Under the pieces are notes generated by a model. It worked only from the letters and a program-made list of their open reading frames with translations. It made no database searches and was not told the DNA's origin. From NCBI RefSeq assembly GCF_002300165.1, contig NZ_MLCE01000006.1:232165-296164 (forward strand): DNA of 64,000 bases. The letters run 5' to 3'. Positions within the stretch are counted from its first letter, which is position 1. Each line of letters begins with the position of its first letter. Below, in pieces: positions 1 to 8,506 of the stretch. The position numbers and the translations under genes were made by a program. This stretch comes from Streptomyces sp. Tue6028. Its GTDB lineage: Bacteria > Actinomycetota > Actinomycetes > Streptomycetales > Streptomycetaceae.

Positions 1-614
1 AGGAGCCCCATCTCCAGGGTGTCCCGGACGCCTTGGCCCCGCTGGTCAGGGCCTGTCTGGCGAAGGACCCCGAGGAGCGGCCCAGCACGCTCCAACTGTC
101 CCTGCGGCTCAAGGAGATCGCGGCCCGCGAGGCCCAGGGGATGCCGGACGCACGGCCGCCCGCGCCCCGCACGGACCCCGACCGGCCGACCGGCCGTCTG
201 GCGGAGCAGTACGCCGAGCAGCGCACCCAGCGCCGTACGCAGGGCACTCCCCCGCCGCGCACGGGCGGCACGAACGGCGGCTCCCGGTCGGGCTCGCGGC
301 CGACGCCGGTGCGGAACACCGGCCGCTCCGGGGCCAGGCCCGCCCCGCGCAGCGGTGCCGGGCGCCCCGCGCCCCGGACCACCGGCACCGGCAGGCGGCC
401 CGCCAACCCGCGGCTGCTGCGCCAGCGGCTGTTCGTGTTCGTCGTCGTGACCCTGCTCGTGGCGCTGGGCATCGCGGCGGCGCAGGGCTGCCAGGGGCCC
501 GCCCGGGGCCTGGACGGCGACGGCGGGCGCCAGGACGTACGGCAGGAGCAGGCGTCACCCCCGGCGTTGTCCGCCGGAGGGACGACGGCCGAGCGGTACC
601 ACGAGGACGCCTGA
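1..614 (+). CDS. Serine/threonine protein kinase, C-terminal part (5' end outside window)
   Basis: The frame is open from base 3 and ends at 614; the 5' part lies outside the window. The first visible residues (PHLQGVPDALAPLVRACL followed by AKDPEERPS) are the last helix of a eukaryotic-type Ser/Thr kinase domain, where the invariant Arg sits in the DPxxRPS-like motif. About 90 residues of Arg/Pro/Gly-rich linker follow, then one hydrophobic segment (LFVFVVVTLLVALGIAAAQG) and a tail of about 45 residues. This is the usual topology of a membrane-anchored Streptomyces kinase with its catalytic domain in the cytoplasm. The short outer tail has no PASTA or other sensor domain. The substrate cannot be told from the sequence. 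Confidence 0.85.
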   Translation, partial: EPHLQGVPDALAPLVRACLAKDPEERPSTLQLSLRLKEIAAREAQGMPDARPPAPRTDPDRPTGRLAEQYAEQRTQRRTQGTPPPRTGGTNGGSRSGSRPTPVRNTGRSGARPAPRSGAGRPAPRTTGTGRRPANPRLLRQRLFVFVVVTLLVALGIAAAQGCQGPARGLDGDGGRQDVRQEQASPPALSAGGTTAERYHEDA

Positions 615-691
615 CCGGCGCGGCGCGCTGTCGTGGAGTGACAGCCGGCCGCACCACGGTCGGGGGCGAACGTCCGGTGGGTCCGAGGGCG

Positions 692-1510
692 TCAGGCCTG
701 GGGGCGGCCCGTGGCCACCGCGTAGAAGGCGACGGCCGCCGCGGCGCCCACGTTGAGGGAGTCGACGCCGTGGGCCATCGGGATGCGGACCCACTCGTCG
801 GCGGCCATCAGGGCCTTGGTGGACAGGCCGTCGCCCTCCGCGCCGAGCATCAGGGCGACCCGGTCCATGCGGTGGGGGGCGGCCTCGTCGAGGGACCTGG
901 CCTTCTCGTCCGGGGTGAGGGCGAGCAGCGTGAAGCCCGCGTCGCGCACCGTCTCCAGACCCTTGGGCCAGGAGTCGAGGCGGGCGTACGGGACGGAGAA
1001 GACGGCACCCATCGAGACCTTCACGGACCGCCGGTACAGCGGGTCCGCGCAGTCCGGCGAGAGCAGGACCGCGTCCATGCCGAGGGCGGCGGCGGAGCGG
1101 AAGATCGCGCCGATGTTGGTGTGGTCGTTGACCGACTCCATGACGACGACGCGGCGCGCCGACCGCAGCAGTTCCTCGGCCGTCGGCAGCGGCTTGCGCT
1201 GCATGGAGGCGAGCGCGCCGCGGTGCACGTGGTAGCCGGTGACCTGCTCGGCGAGCTCCGGGCTGACCGCGTACACGGGTGCCGGGAGCTCGTCGATGAC
1301 GTCGCGCATGACGTCGACCCACTTCGCGGACAGGAGCATCGAGCGCATCTCGTACCCGGCGTCCTTGGCCCGTCTGATGACCTTCTCGCCCTCGGCGATG
1401 AACAGGCCTTCGGCGGGTTCGCGCTTGCGGCGCAGCTCCACGTCCGTGAGGCCCGTGTAGTCGCTCAGACGCGGGTCGTCGGGGTTCTCGACGGTGATGA
1501 GATCGGCCAC
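692..1510 (-). CDS. TrmH/SpoU-family RNA 2'-O-methyltransferase
   Basis: A 272-residue SPOUT-class methyltransferase expected to use SAM to methylate a ribose 2'-OH in rRNA or tRNA. The N-terminal part is a substrate-binding domain (FIAEGEKVIRRAKDAGYEM, about residues 38-56). The SpoU signature follows: ESVNDHTNIGAIFRSAAALG with the catalytic-type N...R pair, and near the C-terminus MLGAEGDGLS and IPMAHGVDSLNVGAAAAVA, which form the trefoil-knot SAM site. The start is ATG at 1510. The gene stands alone between the kinase tail on the other strand and the cobalamin gene. A second SpoU protein at 56040-56900 has little obvious similarity outside the knot, so these are different subfamilies. The target nucleotide is unknown. 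Confidence 0.9.
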   Translation of the reverse strand: MADLITVENPDDPRLSDYTGLTDVELRRKREPAEGLFIAEGEKVIRRAKDAGYEMRSMLLSAKWVDVMRDVIDELPAPVYAVSPELAEQVTGYHVHRGALASMQRKPLPTAEELLRSARRVVVMESVNDHTNIGAIFRSAAALGMDAVLLSPDCADPLYRRSVKVSMGAVFSVPYARLDSWPKGLETVRDAGFTLLALTPDEKARSLDEAAPHRMDRVALMLGAEGDGLSTKALMAADEWVRIPMAHGVDSLNVGAAAAVAFYAVATGRPQA

Positions 1511-1574
1511 AGGGTGATACTGCCTTGTCCTGGGTTCGGTGCCAACGGCTGGGAACGGGTTGGGTTACCCGTGG

Positions 1575-2819
1575 TTACTCGGATGTCTTCGGGGAGCTCT
1601 GCACGCCCACGTTCACGACCTGCCCGACGACGATCACCGCCGGGGGCTTCACGTCCTGCTCGCGGACGGTCTCGGCGACGGTGGCCAGGGTCGCGTCGAC
1701 GCGGCGCTGCGCGGCGGTCGTGCCCTCCTGGACCAGGGCGACGGGGGTGTCGGCCGGCTTGCCGTGCGCGACGAGGGTCTCGGCGATCCGGCCGATCTTG
1801 TCGACGCCCATGAGGATCACGAGGGTGCCGGTCAGCTTGGCCAGGGACGGCCAGTCGACCAGGGAGCGCTCGTCGTCGGGGGCCACGTGCCCGCTGACCA
1901 CGGTGAACTCATGAGCGACACCGCGATGCGTGACGGGGATGCCGGCCGCACCCGGCACCGAGATCGAGCTGGAGATGCCGGGGACGACCGTGCAGGCGAT
2001 GCCCTCCTCGGCCAGCGCCTGCGCCTCCTCCATGCCGCGGCCGAAGACGAACGGGTCGCCGCCCTTGAGCCGGACCACGGACTTGCCCTGCTTGGCGTGC
2101 TCGATCAGCGCGTTGTTGATGGCCTCCTGGGCCATGTAGCGGCCGTAGGGGATCTTCGCCGCGTCGATCACCTCGACGTGCGGCGGGAGTTCGGCGAGCA
2201 GGTCGCGGGGACCGAGCCGGTCCGCGATGACCACATCGGCCTCGGCCAGCAGCCGACGGCCGCGGACGGTGATCAGGTCCGGGTCGCCGGGGCCGCCGCC
2301 GACCAGGGCCACGCCCGGTGTGCGGGTCCGGTGGTGCGGCGCGACCAGGGTTCCGTCGCGCAGGCCCTCGACCACGGCGTCCCGGATCGCGGCGGTGTGG
2401 CGGGGGTCGCGGCCCCGGGCGTCCGTCGTGAGGACGGCGACCGTGACGCCTTCGCTGTGGCCCGTCGCCGGGGTCCAGGCGGTCGCCGCGTCCGCGTCGT
2501 CCGAGCGGACGCACCACACACGGTGCCGCTCGGCCTCGGCCGAGGCGGCCGTGTTCGCCCCGTGGTCGCTCGTGGCGATCAACGCGTACCAGGCGTCGGC
2601 GAGGTCGCCGTCCTCGTACGGTCGCCGCGTCCACGCGATCTCGCCCGCGTCGGCCATCGCCTCGACGGACGGGGTCGCCTGCGGGGACACGAGGTGGATG
2701 TCCGCGCCTGCCGCGATGAGCGCCGGGAGACGGCGTTGGGCCACCTGACCGCCGCCGAGGACGACTACGCGGCGGCCGGCGAGGCGGAGGCCTACGGGGT
2801 AGGCGGGGTGTTCGGCCAT
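1575..2819 (-). CDS. cobA: Uroporphyrinogen-III C-methyltransferase fused to a Met8/CysG-like N-terminal domain
   Basis: A 414-residue protein starting at ATG 2819; the frame is open further upstream, but that extension is Arg/Pro-rich and looks non-coding. Residues 1-150 form a Rossmann domain with VVVLGGGQVAQRR (18-30), as in precorrin-2 dehydrogenase/ferrochelatase (Met8/CysG N-terminus). From about residue 169 a SUMT domain carries GVALVGGGPGDPDLITVRG, the VVRLKGGDPFVFGRG glycine loop and VVPGISS. It should doubly methylate uroporphyrinogen III to precorrin-2, the branch point to sirohaem and cobalamin, and may also oxidise it. The order resembles CysG, but the linker dimerisation domain is short, so ferrochelatase activity is uncertain. 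cobT lies upstream on the same strand, separated by a strong terminator. Confidence 0.92.
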   Translation of the reverse strand: MAEHPAYPVGLRLAGRRVVVLGGGQVAQRRLPALIAAGADIHLVSPQATPSVEAMADAGEIAWTRRPYEDGDLADAWYALIATSDHGANTAASAEAERHRVWCVRSDDADAATAWTPATGHSEGVTVAVLTTDARGRDPRHTAAIRDAVVEGLRDGTLVAPHHRTRTPGVALVGGGPGDPDLITVRGRRLLAEADVVIADRLGPRDLLAELPPHVEVIDAAKIPYGRYMAQEAINNALIEHAKQGKSVVRLKGGDPFVFGRGMEEAQALAEEGIACTVVPGISSSISVPGAAGIPVTHRGVAHEFTVVSGHVAPDDERSLVDWPSLAKLTGTLVILMGVDKIGRIAETLVAHGKPADTPVALVQEGTTAAQRRVDATLATVAETVREQDVKPPAVIVVGQVVNVGVQSSPKTSE

Positions 2820-3009
2820 GGGAGGTGCGGCTCCTCGTGCAGGGCGGTGCGGGGTGAGGCCGCTGCGGCGTTGGAGTGGCCCCTGACGTGCGGATTTTAT
2901 GGTGCGAGCCGGTGAGCGGCGGGGGCGGGTGGGATTTTTCACCCGCCGGACCGTCCCTTCCCGGACCGCGGGATCGCGCCCGGGGCTCCGCAGGTACGGA
3001 CGGGCGCGT

Positions 3010-3051
3010 GGTGCTGTCCGGGTGCTTCGCGTGAAGCGCCCGGACAGCACC
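3010..3051 (-). terminator. Long hairpin terminator after cobT
   Basis: Perfect 13-bp arms (3010-3022 and 3039-3051) enclose a second 5-bp stem (gcttc/gaagc around gcgt). The hairpin begins 10 bases beyond the cobT stop codon. There is no T-tract, as is common for Streptomyces terminators. It separates cobT from the cobA gene 190 bases downstream. Confidence 0.75.
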
Positions 3052-3060
3052 GCCGATCGC

Positions 3061-6000
3061 CTACTTCTCAGTTACTCCCGCGGAGTCGAACGTCGCCACT
3101 TCGTGCATCGCGCGCGCCGCGCTCTGCACGACCGGCAGGGCGAGCAGGGCGCCGGTGCCCTCGCCGAGGCGCAGGTCCAGGTCGACCAGCGGGCGCAGGC
3201 CCAGCTTGTTCAGGGCGGCCACGTGGCCCGGTTCGGCGCTGCGGTGACCCGCGATGCAGGCGGCGAGGACCTCGGGGGCGATGGCGCGGGCCACCAGGGC
3301 GGCGGCGCCGGCGCTGACGCCGTCCAGGATGACCGGCGTACGCAGGGACGCGCCGCCGAGGAGCAGCCCGACCATCGCGGCGTGTTCGAGGCCGCCGAGG
3401 GCCGCGAGCACACCGATGGGGTCGGCCGGGTCCGGCTGGTGGAGCTCGATGGCGCGGCGCACGACCTCGGTCTTGCGGGCCAGGGTCTCGTCGTTGATGC
3501 CGGTGCCGCGGCCGGTCACCTCGGAGGGGTCGGTGTCCGTGAACACCGAGATGAGGGCGGCGGACGCGGTGGTGTTGGCGATGCCCATCTCGCCGGTGAG
3601 CAGTGCCTTGTTGCCTGCCGCCACCAGGTCGCGGGCCGTCTCGATACCCACCTCGATGGCGGCGACGACCTCCTCGCGGGTCATCGCGGGGCCCGTCGTC
3701 ATGTCGGCGGTGCCCGCGCGGACCTTGCGGGGCAGCAGGCCCGGCGTGGCCGGCAGGTCGGAGGCGACGCCCACGTCGATGACGCAGACCTCGGCGCCCA
3801 CCTGGTTGGCGAACGCGTTGCAGACGGCTCCGCCGCCCAGGAAGTTGGCCACCATCTGCCCCGTGACCTCCTGCGGCCAGGGGGTGACGCCCTGGGCGTG
3901 CACGCCGTGGTCACCCGCGAAGATGGCGACGGCGGCCGGCTCCGGGATGGGCGGCGGGCACATCCGGGACAGGCCCGACAGCTGCGCGGAGATGATCTCC
4001 AGCATGCCGAGGGCGCCCGCGGGCTTGGTCATCCGCTTCTGGCGCTCCCATGCCTCACCGAGCGCCTTGGCGTCCAGGGGGCGGATGTTGGAGACGGTCT
4101 CGGCGAGCAGGTCGTGCGGCTCCTCGCCGGGCAGCGCGCGACGGCCGTAGGTCTCCTCGTGCACGACCCAGGACAGCGGGCGGCGCTTGGACCAGCCGGC
4201 CTGCATCAGCTCGGGCTCGTCCGGGAACTCGTCGACGTAGCCGACGCACAGGTAGGCGACGACTTCGAGGTGCTCGGGCAGGCCGAGGGCGCGGACCATC
4301 TCGCGCTCGTCGAAGAAGCTGACCCAGCCGACGCCGAGGCCCTCGGCGCGGGCGGCGAGCCAGAGGTTCTCGACCGCGAGCGCGGAGGAGTACGGGGCCA
4401 TCTGCGGCTGCGTGTGGCGGCCCAGCGTGTGGCGGCCGCCGCGGGTCGGGTCGGCGGTGACGACGATGTTCACCGGGGTGTCGAGGATGGCCTCGATCTT
4501 CAGTTCCTTGAACTGCTTGGCGCGCCCCTTGGGCAGCGACTTCGCGTACGCCTCGCGCTGACGGGCCGCGAGTTCGTGCATCGCGCGCCGGGTGTCGGCG
4601 GAGCGGATGACGACGAAGTCCCACGGCTGGGAGTGGCCGACGGAGGGTGCGGTGTGCGCGGCCTCCAGGACGCGCAGCAGCACGTCGTGCGGGATGGGGT
4701 CGTTGCGGAAGCCGTTGCGGATGTCGCGGCGTTCGCGCATCACGCGGAGTACCGCCTCGCGCTCGGCGTCGTCGTAGCCGGGGGCCGCCGGGCCGGTGGA
4801 CTCTCGTACGTCTTCCACTGCGGCCGTGCTCTCTTCCTGGTCGGCGACCTGGGTGTCCAGGTCGTCCGCTTGCTGTGCGACTACGGGCTCCGGGTCCGCG
4901 GTGAGCGGCTCGGGTTCGGCGGTGGGTGCCTCGGCCGGGGCGTCGGCCCCGGTCTCGGGCTCGCCCTCGCGGGGCGCCGGCACGACGACCGGAGCGATGG
5001 TCTCCGGCTCGGCGGCGGGGGCCTCGGCGAGGTCTCCGGCGGCTTCCTCCACCGGCACGGGCGCGGGTGCGACCACGATCATCTCGTCGGCCGGCTCCTC
5101 GGCCGTCGGCTGCTCCTCCTCGGGGAGCGGCGGCACGGTCATGGCGTGCGGCGGGGTCGGGGCCAGGTGCGGGGTCGTCGGCACGGTGCCCTCCACGGGC
5201 ACGAACTGGCCGAGCGTGTGGTCCTCCTGGACCTCCGGCGGGGTGGCGAGCGGGAGACCGGCGCCACCGGAGCTCTCGCCGGAGACGTACGGCTCCCCGT
5301 GCGGCCGGCCGGCCGACGCCTGGTGGGTCTGTCCGTGGGCGGCCACACCCACCGGAACGCCGTGCAGCGACTCGGCGGGCTCGCCCTGCGCGAACACGGC
5401 GGGGTCCTCGAACTGCTGGGCCGCGACGGCTTCGAGGCCGGGGACCGGCTGCCCGTGCGAGGGGTCGGTGGAGAGCGCGTGCTGCACGGCCTCGGGGGCG
5501 TGCGCGACAGCCGCCGGGAACGTCTGTGCGGCCTCGGCGTGGGCGGCGACGTCCGGGTACTGGACGGCCTGTTCCGGGTCGTGGACGGCAGGAGCCCCGA
5601 GCTGATCGGCCTGGGCCACCGGCTCGGCCACCGGTGCCTGGTCCTGCGGCGGGGCCTGGTGCACCGCGTCGGCGGGTGCGAAGTCCTGGACGGGGGCGCC
5701 CTGGGCGGGCGTGAAGTGCTCGCCCTCGGGCGGAAGCAGACCGGGCACGGCGATGTGGACGCCGTCGGTGTGCCCCGTCTCCTGCGGTACCGGCGGGAGG
5801 AGCGGAGCGTCCGTGGCCGGGAAGGCCATCGGCTCGAAAGTCTGCGCGACACGCGGGTCCTGGACGAGGCGCGGGTCCTGCGGGGCCGAGGTGTCCGCGG
5901 CGTGGTACGTCTCCGCGGCCGGCGGCGCCGTGTGCGGGTCCTGCGGCCCGTCGGCGACGGGTGCCTGCGCGTCCGGCACGTCCTGGGCGACCGGCGCACC

Positions 6001-6813
6001 GTCCGCGGCCTGGACGGAGTCGGGGGCCTGGATCCGGACGGGAACCTCGACGGCGCCCGGCACGGGAGCCTCGGCGGCCTCCGGGACCTGGCCCTGAACC
6101 GGGATCTGGACCTCGGGGGTCTGCTCGAACCCGGGCGCCGGGGTGCCTTCGGCGGCCTGCGGGGCCTGCGGGGCCTGCGGCGTCTCGGTGCCCGGCACGG
6201 ACTCCGGGACCGGCATCCGTTCCGGCATCTGGGCCGCCTCCGGGACGACCGTTTCCGCGGCACCCGCCTGCGGGGCCACCGGCGGAGCGCCCCACGGAAC
6301 CGCGCCCTGCGGCGGGGTCTCGCCCAGCTGCGGAACGTCGAGGTACTCGGGCCCGACCGTCGGCGGACCGGCGTGCCGGACGGGCGGCGCGGGAGTGGCG
6401 GGAGCCATGGCGTTCACCGAACCCGCGGGCCCGCGGTCGGCTAGCGAGCGCACCGGGCTCGCGGAGACGTCCGGGGTGGGCGGTCCGAGGTGCAGCGGGC
6501 GGCGCGGGGTCACCGGCTGCGGGGCGGGCCCCGGCTCCTGCGCGCGGACGGCCCCGAGGTCGACCGCGCCGCTGTCCCGGCCGGAGGCCTCGTGCGGGCC
6601 GGGTTCGTGGACGGGGGGCATCGGCGCCGGGGGCGCCACTTCGTTGCCCCACGCGCCCTGCGCTCCGGGCATCAGGAGCAGGTCGTCGTCCTCGGCGGGG
6701 GTCTCGGAGGGGTCGAGGTAGGTGTACGCGCCCGGCGCGGAGACGCCCGGCTGCTCCACCATGCCTGCGCTCTCCGGCAGCCCGTCGCCCGGGACCTGGC
6801 CGGTGTCGGTCAT
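3061..6813 (-). CDS. cobT: Fusion protein: disordered N-terminus + BluB-type dimethylbenzimidazole synthase + CobT phosphoribosyltransferase
   Basis: A 1250-residue protein starting at ATG 6813, with GAGGGG a few bases upstream. Residues 1 to about 675 are low-complexity Pro/Ala/Glu/Val/Gln-rich sequence with no domain I recognise. About 680-880 is a BluB-like nitroreductase-fold domain (MRERRDIRNGFRNDPIPHD, then APSVGHSQPWDF), the enzyme that cannibalises FMNH2 to make 5,6-dimethylbenzimidazole. About 905-1250 is CobT (KPAGALGMLE, FAGDHGVHAQGVTPWP, GEMGIANTTASAA, and RLGEGTGALLALP with the catalytic-type Glu), which transfers phosphoribose from nicotinate mononucleotide to that base. Two consecutive steps of lower-ligand assembly are thus joined, allowing direct hand-over of the base. 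Stand-alone CobT is about 350 residues and BluB about 220, so the rest is added sequence. I believe similar large CobT proteins occur in other Streptomyces. Confidence 0.9.
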   Translation of the reverse strand: MTDTGQVPGDGLPESAGMVEQPGVSAPGAYTYLDPSETPAEDDDLLLMPGAQGAWGNEVAPPAPMPPVHEPGPHEASGRDSGAVDLGAVRAQEPGPAPQPVTPRRPLHLGPPTPDVSASPVRSLADRGPAGSVNAMAPATPAPPVRHAGPPTVGPEYLDVPQLGETPPQGAVPWGAPPVAPQAGAAETVVPEAAQMPERMPVPESVPGTETPQAPQAPQAAEGTPAPGFEQTPEVQIPVQGQVPEAAEAPVPGAVEVPVRIQAPDSVQAADGAPVAQDVPDAQAPVADGPQDPHTAPPAAETYHAADTSAPQDPRLVQDPRVAQTFEPMAFPATDAPLLPPVPQETGHTDGVHIAVPGLLPPEGEHFTPAQGAPVQDFAPADAVHQAPPQDQAPVAEPVAQADQLGAPAVHDPEQAVQYPDVAAHAEAAQTFPAAVAHAPEAVQHALSTDPSHGQPVPGLEAVAAQQFEDPAVFAQGEPAESLHGVPVGVAAHGQTHQASAGRPHGEPYVSGESSGGAGLPLATPPEVQEDHTLGQFVPVEGTVPTTPHLAPTPPHAMTVPPLPEEEQPTAEEPADEMIVVAPAPVPVEEAAGDLAEAPAAEPETIAPVVVPAPREGEPETGADAPAEAPTAEPEPLTADPEPVVAQQADDLDTQVADQEESTAAVEDVRESTGPAAPGYDDAEREAVLRVMRERRDIRNGFRNDPIPHDVLLRVLEAAHTAPSVGHSQPWDFVVIRSADTRRAMHELAARQREAYAKSLPKGRAKQFKELKIEAILDTPVNIVVTADPTRGGRHTLGRHTQPQMAPYSSALAVENLWLAARAEGLGVGWVSFFDEREMVRALGLPEHLEVVAYLCVGYVDEFPDEPELMQAGWSKRRPLSWVVHEETYGRRALPGEEPHDLLAETVSNIRPLDAKALGEAWERQKRMTKPAGALGMLEIISAQLSGLSRMCPPPIPEPAAVAIFAGDHGVHAQGVTPWPQEVTGQMVANFLGGGAVCNAFANQVGAEVCVIDVGVASDLPATPGLLPRKVRAGTADMTTGPAMTREEVVAAIEVGIETARDLVAAGNKALLTGEMGIANTTASAALISVFTDTDPSEVTGRGTGINDETLARKTEVVRRAIELHQPDPADPIGVLAALGGLEHAAMVGLLLGGASLRTPVILDGVSAGAAALVARAIAPEVLAACIAGHRSAEPGHVAALNKLGLRPLVDLDLRLGEGTGALLALPVVQSAARAMHEVATFDSAGVTEK

Positions 6814-7158
6814 GCGTACCCCTCGCCCATCGGTTAGTGCTTCCAAGTCCAGCTCGCCCGGAACGGCGCACCGACCGCCCCACAGTGAAGAACGAGCGTG
6901 CGTGCCCAGCGGCACGAACGACCGGCCAACAAAGACGACAAAGCCATTAACTGGCATTGTCCCGGTCGTTCCGCCCTCGCGACAGCGTGATCCGCGAGTG
7001 CCCGCTGTGGACTGCGCCACGTTGCGCGCCCTCCGGCTCTGCCGTACCACACACACCTCAAAACGGGCGCGTTTTCCGGACATTGGCCTACGAAAGGCTG
7101 ATCACCCGGGAGCGGTACAACGATCGGCCAGCCTACCGCGCGCAGTAGGACAACAGGA
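6814..7158. other. cobL-cobT intergenic/leader region (345 bp) with two-tier palindrome
   Basis: This region holds no convincing ORF. It is less G+C-rich than its surroundings near 6928-6960. The main feature is a nested inverted repeat: outer perfect 10-bp arms at 6916-6925 and 6962-6971, and inner 10-bp arms with one mismatch at 6937-6946 and 6952-6961 around a 5-base loop. In the cobT transcript this would be a 20-bp stem with an 11-base bulge on one side, about 100-160 bases before the start codon. I do not see the conserved boxes of a cobalamin riboswitch. Confidence 0.6.
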
Positions 7159-8370
7159 TCACGGGGCGCGATCCGGCAGACGGCCGCTGAGCAGGAACGC
7201 GACGCTCCGTTCCTTCTCCGTCCAGGCCCTCGTGTCGAGTTCGACGGACTGGATGAGCGCGCACTCGACCTCGTAACCGTGTTCGGTCAGGTTCCGGCCG
7301 ACGAGTTCGGCGTCGTCGCGGGTCGCGGCGTGCGTCACGATGCGCTGGGGACGCCGGTCGGCGACGGCCGAGACGACCGCCGCTCCCCCGCCACCGACGC
7401 GTACTACGTCGGGTTCGGGAAGGTTCTCCAGGACGTGCGGGGCGGTCCCGTGCACGATCTGCATCTGGACGCCGAAGCGGCGGGCGGAACCCTCGGTGCG
7501 CGCGCAGGCGCCCGGACTGCGGTCGACCGCGATGACGGCGGCGCCGGTGCGTGCGGCCTCGGTGGCGAAGGCTCCGCTGCCGGAACCGATGTCCCAGACG
7601 AGGTCGCCGACGCGCGGTCCCAGACGGGCGAGTTGGGCGGCACGGAGCAGATCCGTTTCGCCTTCGCCGAGCGCGCCGCCGTACGCCGCGGCGGGCAGTC
7701 CCCAGCCGCGCAGTCCCTGGGCGGGATCGCGTCCGGCGATCCAGCCGCCGTCCTCCGCCGCGGCCACGAAGCCGCCGATGACGATGACGACGTTGGGGTC
7801 GCGCCAGGTGTGGTCGGCGGCCTTGTCCGAGGTCAGGATCGTGACCTGTTCGCGGGCGGTGCCGAGTTCCTCGCAGATGACGAAGGTGCGGTGCACCCCT
7901 TCGAGGAGCAGGCCGAGTTCGGCGGGCCCGGCGCCCGGCGAGGTGAGTACGGCGACCTTGGTGTGGGCTCGGCACACATTCACCGCGCGTCGCAGGGTGC
8001 GGGGGTGTGCGACGACCACCTGAGCGTCGTCCCAGGGCATGCCGGCCCGCGCGAATGCGGCGGCCACCGAGGAGACGGCGGGCACCACTTCGACCTCCAG
8101 GCCGAACTCGGGGGCCCGCAGGGTCCGTACGACGCCGAAGAAGCCCGGGTCGCCGTCGGCGAGGACCACGGCGGTGCCCCGGTGGTTCGCGATCCGGCGG
8201 GCGGCCAGGGCGACGCTGCCGAGGCGGATGCGCTCGGCGGCCCCGGGGACTTCGGGCAGCGCCAGATGGTGGGCCGCGCCGGCCACCAGCGTCGCGGCAC
8301 CGAGGGCGGAGCGCGCCGCGGCGGTCAGCGGCGAGCCGTCCCAGCCGATCACCGTGACCCGGTCGGCCAT
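7159..8370 (-). CDS. cobL: Precorrin-6Y C5,15-methyltransferase (decarboxylating), CbiE-CbiT fusion
   Basis: A 403-residue protein starting at ATG 8370 (MADRVTVIGWDGSP). The N-terminal half is a CbiE-type tetrapyrrole methylase with the family's glycine-rich start and GTAVVLADGDPGFFGV (C5 methylation). The C-terminal half, from about residue 230, is a CbiT-type Rossmann methyltransferase with DLVWDIGSGSGAFATEAA as SAM motif I (C15 methylation and C12 side-chain decarboxylation). The length matches bifunctional CobL, which fits the aerobic-type cobalamin route. It lies on the same strand as cobT but 345 bases away, with a structured region between, so it may not share cobT's transcript. Confidence 0.92.
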   Translation of the reverse strand: MADRVTVIGWDGSPLTAAARSALGAATLVAGAAHHLALPEVPGAAERIRLGSVALAARRIANHRGTAVVLADGDPGFFGVVRTLRAPEFGLEVEVVPAVSSVAAAFARAGMPWDDAQVVVAHPRTLRRAVNVCRAHTKVAVLTSPGAGPAELGLLLEGVHRTFVICEELGTAREQVTILTSDKAADHTWRDPNVVIVIGGFVAAAEDGGWIAGRDPAQGLRGWGLPAAAYGGALGEGETDLLRAAQLARLGPRVGDLVWDIGSGSGAFATEAARTGAAVIAVDRSPGACARTEGSARRFGVQMQIVHGTAPHVLENLPEPDVVRVGGGGAAVVSAVADRRPQRIVTHAATRDDAELVGRNLTEHGYEVECALIQSVELDTRAWTEKERSVAFLLSGRLPDRAP

Positions 8371-8506
8371 CGTCGTCAGTCTCCAGAGGGTCTTCGCAGG
8401 TAGTCGGGCAGCCCGAGGGCGGGCTCCGTGAGGGTACCTGGTGCGCCTGGGCGGGCGCCGCGAGGGTCCGGGCCGGTGGGAGCGGTCCCGTGGTCCGGGA
8501 CCGGTG

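Noticed and set aside
2899..6444. A 1181-codon plus-strand ORF opposite cobT
   Set aside because: It mirrors the low-complexity cobT frame, as often happens at high G+C, has no ribosome site or family resemblance, and its composition (Arg/Gly/Leu/Val/His) is typical of an antisense shadow.
6814..7158. Cobalamin riboswitch before cobT
   Set aside because: I looked for the conserved B12 boxes in this region and before cobL and did not find a convincing match, only the palindrome reported separately. A covariance search would settle it.
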